Assembly (NCBI GenBank): GCA_019114745.1
Contig: DXEY01000063.1
Coordinates: forward strand, 1 to 10,883
Origin: Candidatus Mediterraneibacter colneyensis
Lineage (GTDB): Bacteria; Bacillota; Clostridia; Lachnospirales; Lachnospiraceae
Direction: 5' to 3'
Length of the DNA: 10,883 nt
Shown here: one piece after another, positions 6,296 to 10,883 of the stretch
Numbering within the stretch: the first letter of the stretch is position 1
How the letters are laid out: the number at the start of each line of letters is the position of its first letter
Notes under the pieces: generated by a model
Database searches by the model: none
Seen by the model: only the letters and a program-made list of their open reading frames with translations
Told to the model about the DNA's origin: nothing
Program-made: the position numbers and the translations under genes

Positions 6296-7432
6296 CTACC
6301 AATATCGCCTGTACCAGGGGGAATCGAACACATCGGATACCCTGGATATCTTTACAACGTCCCCTGTGTGCGGCGCATGTATCATCTGTCCGTTTCCTAT
6401 GTATATTCCCACATGCCCCGGACCGCATACAACATCTCCCGGCTGCGGACTGCTCACCGCTTTTCCGCCGCTTCCCTGAGATCCTGAAGTCCTCGGGATC
6501 GAAATCCCGGCAACAGAGTGACAATACTGTACAAGACCTGAACAGTCGAATCCAACTCCCGGTGATGTCCCGCCTGTCACATAGGGTACTCCGAGCTGTT
6601 CGTATGCTGCATTTACAATAGCCTGTGCCGCCGACGTATCCCCGCTTGATGAATCGGACCCGCTATCAGATCCTCCTCCGCCTGACGGCTCTGAATCGCC
6701 GCCATTCTGGTCATTGGAGGAACCTCCCTGTCCTTCCTGGCCGCCCTGTACATCGGATGCGTCTCCCGATGTATCTGCCTCCGATCCGGTGACGGCTGAC
6801 GACTGACTCTCTTCCGTCTCCTGCGCCACAGCCTCCAGCGCCGCCTGAAGCTGTTCGTCAAAGTCGGCGACCTCGGCTTTCTTTGCCGCAAGCTCCGCGT
6901 TCACCCGCTCCTGTTCAGCGGTATATTCCGCCTGCTGTTCTTCCAGGGTAGCCTGCTCTTCTTCCAGGGTAGCTTTCAGTTCTTCAATCTCTTTTTGTGT
7001 CTCTATCAGCGCCTCAAGCTGCGCCCTGTCATAGGAATGTACATTGCTCACATATTCTGCCTTATTGAGAAGATCCGTGAAATTCTCTGCTGTGAGAAGT
7101 GCGGTCCAAAAATCTGTGGATCCGTCTTCATACATATACTTGATACGGATCTTCATGGAATCATACTGCTCCTGCGCCTTCTCTTCTGCCGCTTCTAGGT
7201 CTTCCTGTGCCTGAATGATCTTCTCGCCTGTATCGATCACCTGCTCTTCCATCGCGTTGATCTGACTGAGAAGTTCCGTGAGCTGTGCCTGCAGGTCGTT
7301 TGCTTCGCTTTGCGCTTCTGACCTCTGCTGCTCAAGGTCGTCCACAGGGGCCGCCATTACAGAAGTCACAGCCATGCATGAAAGCAGGGCCGCAGCAACC
7401 AGAGAACTCCCTGTGCGTCTTATATTTTTCAT
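6296..7432 (-). CDS. Secreted coiled-coil NlpC/P60 peptidoglycan endopeptidase
   Basis: This 378-residue exported cell-wall hydrolase is built like PcsB/CwlO-type enzymes. Residues 1-28 form a signal peptide (basic MKNIRR, hydrophobic core, cleavage near VMA-AP). Residues about 30-205 are a Gln/Glu/Ala-rich coiled coil. Residues about 206-268 are a low-complexity Gly/Ser/Asp linker. Residues 269-378 are the NlpC/P60 domain, with catalytic C297 in FDCSGLVQYC, H340 in GHVGIYIG and H352 in IHAPHTGD. Such enzymes cut peptide bonds in peptidoglycan stems, and the coiled coil often couples activity to FtsEX-like partners; no ftsEX is in view. ATG 7432 has AAAGGAAGG about 6 nt upstream. It is a single-gene unit with its own terminator. 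The leader contains a hairpin and the promoter a dyad. Confidence 0.94.
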   Translation of the reverse strand: MKNIRRTGSSLVAAALLSCMAVTSVMAAPVDDLEQQRSEAQSEANDLQAQLTELLSQINAMEEQVIDTGEKIIQAQEDLEAAEEKAQEQYDSMKIRIKYMYEDGSTDFWTALLTAENFTDLLNKAEYVSNVHSYDRAQLEALIETQKEIEELKATLEEEQATLEEQQAEYTAEQERVNAELAAKKAEVADFDEQLQAALEAVAQETEESQSSAVTGSEADTSGDASDVQGGQEGQGGSSNDQNGGDSEPSGGGGSDSGSDSSSGDTSAAQAIVNAAYEQLGVPYVTGGTSPGVGFDCSGLVQYCHSVAGISIPRTSGSQGSGGKAVSSPQPGDVVCGPGHVGIYIGNGQMIHAPHTGDVVKISRVSDVFDSPWYRRYW

Positions 7433-7478
7433 ATCGTACCTTCCTTTATCATGTTATGTTCTCATGAATAAACTGCCC

Positions 7479-7503
7479 TACGGTACGGAACGCTCCGACC
7501 GTA
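7479..7503 (-). other. Stable hairpin in the NlpC/P60 leader
   Basis: TACGGT (7479-7484) pairs with ACCGTA (7498-7503), and CGGA (7486-7489) with TCCG (7494-7497). This gives a 10-bp stem with one bulged base and a 4-nt loop. No T-tract follows, so it is not a terminator. It sits about 30 nt upstream of the ribosome binding site and may affect RNA stability or be regulatory. Confidence 0.55.
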
Positions 7504-7506
7504 AAC

Positions 7507-7528
7507 TATACTCCTGGTTAGTATAACA
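7507..7528 (-). promoter_or_regulatory. Candidate extended -10 promoter with dyad, NlpC/P60 gene
   Basis: On the minus strand, TGT-TATACT (7528-7520) is an extended -10 without a good -35. TATACT forms one arm of an inverted repeat, TATACT-N7-AGTATA on the plus strand at 7507-7525. This could bind a regulator over the promoter and start site. The start would fall near 7513. Confidence 0.4.
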
Positions 7529-7593
7529 CAATGAGCAGCAGTACGGAAGTGCTTTTCGACATATCTTCACATATCTTTCACATTTTCCGGACA

Positions 7594-7616
7594 CCCGGGA
7601 GTCAGAAAATCCCGGG
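7594..7616. repeat. GC-rich inverted repeat in the divergent NlpC/P60-DUF2798 intergenic region
   Basis: CCCGGGA (7594-7600) pairs with TCCCGGG (7610-7616) around 9 nt. No T-run follows in either direction, so terminator function is unlikely. The 308-bp gap 7433-7740 otherwise holds the two divergent promoters, the NlpC/P60 leader hairpin and the DUF2798 attenuator-like hairpin. Confidence 0.45.
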
Positions 7617-7626
7617 AAAATCATGC

Positions 7627-7655
7627 TTGAAAAATCAGAATTTCTGAGCTATCAT
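7627..7655 (+). promoter_or_regulatory. Promoter of the DUF2798 gene with a palindrome in the spacer
   Basis: TTGAAA (7627-7632) and TATCAT (7650-7655) are 17 nt apart. The spacer contains TCAGAATTTCTGA (7635-7647), a perfect 6-1-6 palindrome. This is a classic position for a repressor, or for a MerR-like twister, and its regulator is not identified in the window. Confidence 0.65.
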
Positions 7656-7664
7656 ATTTATCAG

Positions 7665-7717
7665 ACGTGTAGCATTCACTGCGTAAATCCAGTTGAAAGC
7701 TGCACGTTTTTTATTTT
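7665..7717 (+). terminator. Leader terminator (attenuator-like) upstream of the DUF2798 gene
   Basis: ACGTGTAGC (7665-7673) pairs with GCTGCACGT (7699-7707). The stem continues inward with 7675-7678/7694-7697 and 7679-7681/7690-7692 past an A-A mismatch and one bulge, around an 8-nt loop. Six T residues (7707-7712) and ATTTT follow. It begins a few bases after the predicted transcription start near 7662 and ends before the ribosome binding site at 7728. It would therefore stop transcription unless overcome. Confidence 0.75.
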
Positions 7718-7740
7718 GTTTCAGATAAAGGAGTAGAAAA

Positions 7741-8250
7741 ATGTCAGGAAAAAAACTACAGGGAATTACTTTTGGAATCATTATGTCATATGCCATGGCG
7801 TTCGGGATGGAAGTCTATAACACCGCTATCAACCAGGGCTGTCACCTGGCTGACGGGAGCTTCAGCAGTATGACAAATTCAGTTTTTTTGCACGCGCTTA
7901 TAGAAATGTCCTACATGGGACTTCTGGTAATCCTCTTTTCAAACCTCTGGGGCAACCGGTTCGGGGCGGCTTTCGCCGCAAGGCACTGCGCCCCTTCCAA
8001 TGACAACCCGTATTTCTGCCGGATCCTGCGCCAGGCAGGAACTGTCGCGGTCATGTGTCCTACTATGAGCCTTACCGCTTCTATCCTGTTCAATATAATC
8101 ATGGCGGGCATGCCGGTTTCCCGGCTGCCCGCCATCTGGATCGGTACTGTACTAAAGAACTTCCCTATGGCGTTCTTCTGGAATATGTTCGCCGCTGCGC
8201 CGTTTACGCACTGGGTCACAGGAAAAATCTTCAGGGAAAAAACAGTCTAA
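7741..8250 (+). CDS. DUF2798 domain membrane protein (tandem, four-helix)
   Basis: The 169-residue membrane protein has four hydrophobic helices at about 7-27, 47-70, 101-122 and 130-158. The segment starting at residue 10 (FGIIMSYAMAFGMEVYN) and the one starting at 106 (CPTMSLTASILFNIIMAG) resemble each other. Each is followed by a second helix, consistent with two DUF2798 units in one chain. The function of DUF2798 is unknown. ATG 7741 has AAGGAG 7 nt upstream (7728-7733). It stands alone downstream of a promoter with a palindrome and a leader terminator, so expression is probably conditional. The stop codon overlaps that of the convergent nrdJ by 4 nt, and no terminator lies between them. 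Confidence 0.85.
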   Translation: MSGKKLQGITFGIIMSYAMAFGMEVYNTAINQGCHLADGSFSSMTNSVFLHALIEMSYMGLLVILFSNLWGNRFGAAFAARHCAPSNDNPYFCRILRQAGTVAVMCPTMSLTASILFNIIMAGMPVSRLPAIWIGTVLKNFPMAFFWNMFAAAPFTHWVTGKIFREKTV

Positions 8251-10538
8251 TGGCATTTACTCCATCCGCAGCATTTGCAGATATTGCACCCCTCCTCAAA
8301 CACCAGAGGTTCGCCGCACTCCGGGCAGTACATCTTATCCGTTTCCGCCTCGGTACTCACTGCCTTCGGCTTCGGCGCTTTCTCTGCCTTTCGGGGAATG
8401 CCTGCCTTCCCCCCGGTCTGAGTGTGAGCGAGTTCTGCCTGCATCTCATTATACATATCCATCAGAGCATTTCCTACAGCCATCGGGCAGCACGCGCCCT
8501 TGCTGGTGTCCTTGCGCGATACGCGCCTTGCTGTATAGGACGGGCATGAACCGCTGGAATTGAGCTGATCCACGATCGTCTCAATGTCGATTCCGCCTCT
8601 CGCGCTGATTGAGATCATACGTGAAAGCCCTACCATGAAGTTATTGCAGCCTCCGGTAGACCCTTTACTCAGATAAGTCTCCAGCAGTGCCCCTGTATGA
8701 GGATCAAACAGAGCGATACAGTGCAGGCTTCCGCATCCTGTTGTCAGCTTTCTCTTTTTGCCGACTACATCGTCCGTCACGAGGAGGATCTCGCCCCGCC
8801 TGAGTCCTTCCCCGGCAGATACGATCTTATTCTCTTTCTTTTCGTTTGCATTCAGGATTCCGATCCTTTTGCATCCGTCGCGGAAGATCGTAATGCCCTT
8901 TAAGCCCTTCTCATAAGCGTACATATACAGGCTCTCTGTTTCTTCCACGGTAAAGCGGTTCGGTACATTGACCGTAGAACTGATCGACGCGTCAATATGA
9001 GTCTGCCACACAGACTGCATGTCGATCCTCTGGCGGTAATTCAGTGTCATTGCTGTCACAAAGTAATCCGGAAGTTCCGAATCGCTTTTCAGACCGTGCT
9101 GTTTCATATAAGACTCCACGATCTTCGTGTAGACTTTATAATATACATCTGTCCCATGGAGAGACTCTGTCTTGCGCTCGTAATAGTTCGCATAGACGGG
9201 CTCGATTCCTCCCGAGATTCCCAGCATCGTAGAGAGGGTACCGGTCGGAGCGATAGTAAGGAGCTGAGAGTTGCGCAGCCCGTATTTGCGCACGAGTTCT
9301 CGCGTCTTTTCCGATGTGTTCGCCTCAAAATAGGGAGTAGACATGATCTCATCAATATTGCACGCCTCAAACGCTCCCTTTTCCTTTGCCAGCAGAGCCG
9401 ATGCCGCGATCGCGGAATCTGCCATGGCAAATCCGATATTGTCGCACATCGCGACCGCATCCTCTTCGCCGTAAGTCAGGCCAAGTTTGATCAGACAGTC
9501 GGCAAGCCCCATGATGCCAAGTCCGATCTGGCGCCATCTCGCGACGCTCTCCCGCTGTTCCTGCAGCGGATGAAGGGGCAGCCCTTCCTCCAGCACTTCA
9601 TTGAGCGCCCGCACCGAGACCTCCACACAGTGCTTCAGGCCCTCGAAATCAAATTCTGCATTGTCCGTAAAGGCGTTCTGTACAAACTCTGCAAGGTTGA
9701 TGCTTCCAAGCAGACAGCTTCCTCCCGCCGGAAGCGGTTCTTCGGCACAGGGATTTACTCCCGCGTAAGAGAACTCCTCTGTATTGCTCAGCAGATTCCA
9801 TCCGTCGATGCGGTCCCAGAAAAGCGCTCCCGGCTCTGCATAATCCCAGTTGGTCTCCGCGATCCTGCGGAACAGATCCCGGGCATTGACCGTGCGCTCA
9901 ATCACTTCGCCGGTTGCCTCCCTCGTGTAATGGAGCAGATATTCCTCATTGTTCTTCACCGCTTCCATAAAATCTTCATGGATACGGACAGAAATATTTG
10001 CCTTTGTCACTTTCTCCAGATCTGTCTTCAGGTCGATAAACTCTTCTACATCCGGGTGGGAACAGTCAATGGAGATCATCAGAGCCCCTCTGCGCCCGTT
10101 CTGTCCGATCAGCGCTGTAACCAGCGAATAGAGTTCCATAAACGAAACCGAACCGCTCGTCTCCTTCGCCGCATTATTGATCTTTGCCCCGCGCGGACTC
10201 AGCCCTGATATGTCGACCCCGCATCCTCCGCCGTAGCTGTACGTGCGAGCCAGTTTCTTTGCGCAGTCAAAAATACTCTCAATGTTATCTTCCGGCGGCT
10301 CGACCACATAGCAATTCGAGTAAGTTACCTTTCTTCCCTTTTGATCCAGGCCTCTGTTTGAAAGTATCCTTCCCCCAAACAAAAACTTCTTCCGGCGGAT
10401 ATACTCTGCGATCTCAGCATTTCCCCCGCTGATTCTGTCCAGCCACTGCTCAAAGTTTTCGCCGTCGCTGCGATACTTTTTAGTCCAGATGTCTGTCCCG
10501 AGCTGATTATCTTCGCCCAGCCATTCTTCTACTGTCAT
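8247..10538 (-). CDS. nrdJ: Adenosylcobalamin-dependent (class II) ribonucleoside-diphosphate reductase
   Basis: This enzyme makes deoxyribonucleotides from ribonucleotides using a B12-derived radical, without oxygen. Numbering from ATG 10580, the redox pair C90 (YSNC) and C289 and the thiyl-radical C278 in NPCAE (N276, E280) keep exactly the 188- and 11-residue spacing of Thermotoga maritima NrdJ C134/C322/C333. PTGTLS follows at 445-450. A Gly/Cys-rich TSCPD-like region (GGCNNFMVGLSRM..., about 640-685) and a Lys/Pro/Ala linker precede a C-terminal Cys-rich ribbon (C752, C755, C765, C768, C770, C771, C776) that probably binds zinc or relays electrons. I choose ATG 10538 (763 residues) because AGAGG lies 9 nt upstream. 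ATG 10580 would give 777 residues but lacks a ribosome binding site; either is possible. No NrdR gene or cobalamin riboswitch motif is seen nearby. Confidence 0.95.
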   Translation of the reverse strand: MTVEEWLGEDNQLGTDIWTKKYRSDGENFEQWLDRISGGNAEIAEYIRRKKFLFGGRILSNRGLDQKGRKVTYSNCYVVEPPEDNIESIFDCAKKLARTYSYGGGCGVDISGLSPRGAKINNAAKETSGSVSFMELYSLVTALIGQNGRRGALMISIDCSHPDVEEFIDLKTDLEKVTKANISVRIHEDFMEAVKNNEEYLLHYTREATGEVIERTVNARDLFRRIAETNWDYAEPGALFWDRIDGWNLLSNTEEFSYAGVNPCAEEPLPAGGSCLLGSINLAEFVQNAFTDNAEFDFEGLKHCVEVSVRALNEVLEEGLPLHPLQEQRESVARWRQIGLGIMGLADCLIKLGLTYGEEDAVAMCDNIGFAMADSAIAASALLAKEKGAFEACNIDEIMSTPYFEANTSEKTRELVRKYGLRNSQLLTIAPTGTLSTMLGISGGIEPVYANYYERKTESLHGTDVYYKVYTKIVESYMKQHGLKSDSELPDYFVTAMTLNYRQRIDMQSVWQTHIDASISSTVNVPNRFTVEETESLYMYAYEKGLKGITIFRDGCKRIGILNANEKKENKIVSAGEGLRRGEILLVTDDVVGKKRKLTTGCGSLHCIALFDPHTGALLETYLSKGSTGGCNNFMVGLSRMISISARGGIDIETIVDQLNSSGSCPSYTARRVSRKDTSKGACCPMAVGNALMDMYNEMQAELAHTQTGGKAGIPRKAEKAPKPKAVSTEAETDKMYCPECGEPLVFEEGCNICKCCGWSKCH

Positions 10539-10610
10539 GTTCCTGTACCTCTTTCCGAAATCAATATATGTTTCCCGCATGGTCTGCCATGCCGGAACGT
10601 GGCAAATAAA

Positions 10611-10639
10611 ATGTTATCATTGACGCCGGAAAATATCAA
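10611..10639 (-). promoter_or_regulatory. Candidate proximal nrdJ promoter
   Basis: On the minus strand, TTGATA (10639-10634) and TAACAT (10616-10611) are 17 nt apart. The start would be near 10604. This leaves room for either nrdJ start codon. Confidence 0.45.
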
Positions 10640-10669
10640 GGCTTGACAAACAGAAACTTCTTGTTCCAA

Positions 10670-10727
10670 CCACAAAATATAGTATTTTTATTTTTTAAAT
10701 CATACATTAACTTGGTGTATATGCCAG
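10670..10727 (-). promoter_or_regulatory. Candidate distal nrdJ promoter with NrdR-box-like sites
   Basis: On the minus strand, CTGGCA (10727-10722) and TATGAT (10704-10699) are 17 nt apart. A box at 10670-10685 (plus strand CCACAAAATATAGTAT) matches 13 of 16 positions of the NrdR consensus as I recall it. A weaker dyad, ACA-N9-TGT at 10704-10718, lies in the promoter spacer, centred about 33 bp away, close to the usual three-turn spacing. The second site is a poor match, so NrdR control is only a candidate. Confidence 0.35.
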
Positions 10728-10741
10728 TTTTGGCGCAAATG

Positions 10742-10858
10742 GGCAGCCGCCGCGGATCCCTCCCCCGGCAAAGGCTGCCGTGACAGGCGGGAAAATCGTA
10801 TTACTCTTTATCGCGTTGTTCCGAAATATCTCCGACATTTTCCCGTTGTTATCACAAC
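10742..10858. other. Structured region of unknown role at the right edge
   Basis: Inverted repeats are GGCAGCC (10742-10748) with GGCTGCC (10773-10779), CGGGAAAAT (10788-10796) with ATTTTCCCG (10837-10845), and GTTGT (10845-10849) with ACAAC (10854-10858). None is followed by a T-run in either direction. A minus-strand frame is open from the edge (10883) to TAA at 10707, 58 codons with no recognisable motif, so a gene tail cannot be excluded. The region may be a structured RNA or the start region of an unseen neighbour. Confidence 0.3.
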
Positions 10859-10883
10859 ATTCCTGAAAATAGCATTCAGATTT

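Noticed and set aside
5599..6621. 340-codon plus-strand open frame opposite the pgsA-like and NlpC/P60 genes
   Set aside because: It crosses two real genes, two terminators and a promoter, and has a His/Gln-rich shadow composition.
8997..10208. 403-codon plus-strand open frame opposite nrdJ
   Set aside because: Antisense shadow of a clear ribonucleotide reductase; the translation is His/Arg/Leu-rich with no recognisable motif.
10741..10766. Minus-strand sequence resembling the T-box motif (GGAGGGATCCGCGG)
   Set aside because: It has a mismatch and an insertion against the T-box consensus, no following terminator hairpin, and the downstream gene is a ribonucleotide reductase, not an amino-acid gene.
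10539..10883. Cobalamin riboswitch upstream of the B12-dependent reductase
   Set aside because: I looked for the GCCACTGG core and the expected surrounding helices on the minus strand and did not find them.

Overview
The window reads as ordinary chromosome of a Gram-positive anaerobe, most likely a gut Lachnospiraceae or related Clostridia. This is inferred from strong AGGAGG-type ribosome binding sites, TTGACA/TATAAT-like promoters, U-tailed intrinsic terminators, DUF2325, YkgJ-type and DUF2798 proteins, a PcsB/CwlO-like coiled-coil NlpC/P60 hydrolase and a B12-dependent class II ribonucleotide reductase. I see no insertion sequence, phage gene, CRISPR array, tRNA or rRNA, and no multi-gene system that looks new. 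The unusual material is regulatory and intergenic.

Layout. (1) 1-2378, + strand: a CsoR-type metal sensor, its terminator, then a P1B heavy-metal ATPase whose promoter carries two matching CsoR-like operators. (2) 2321-3490, - strand: a cysteine-cluster (YkgJ-type) protein whose 3' end overlaps the ATPase tail to tail by 58 nt, a compact structured intergenic element (about 3044-3155), and a DUF2325 protein with its own terminator. (3) 3602-5454, - strand: a TetR regulator downstream of an iron-dependent alcohol dehydrogenase; the dehydrogenase promoter holds two identical perfect palindromes, a probable TetR-controlled enzyme module. (4) 5543-7432, - strand: a CDP-alcohol phosphatidyltransferase (PgsA-like) and a secreted NlpC/P60 cell-wall hydrolase, each with its own promoter and terminator. 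(5) 7741-8250, + strand: a DUF2798 membrane protein, preceded by a promoter with a palindrome in its spacer and then a strong terminator hairpin ahead of the ribosome binding site, which looks like an attenuated leader. (6) 8247-10538, - strand: class II ribonucleotide reductase (NrdJ), overlapping the DUF2798 gene by 4 nt at the 3' ends, with a possible NrdR-box pair upstream. (7) About 10740-10883: no confident gene, but several inverted repeats and an open frame running in from the right edge.

Functional reading. The left end is a metal-efflux module (sensor plus pump). The middle is a substrate-inducible alcohol/aldehyde redox module (TetR plus Fe-ADH). The rest is envelope lipid synthesis, cell-wall remodelling and deoxyribonucleotide supply. 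Most genes have separate promoters, so this is a row of small transcription units rather than one operon.
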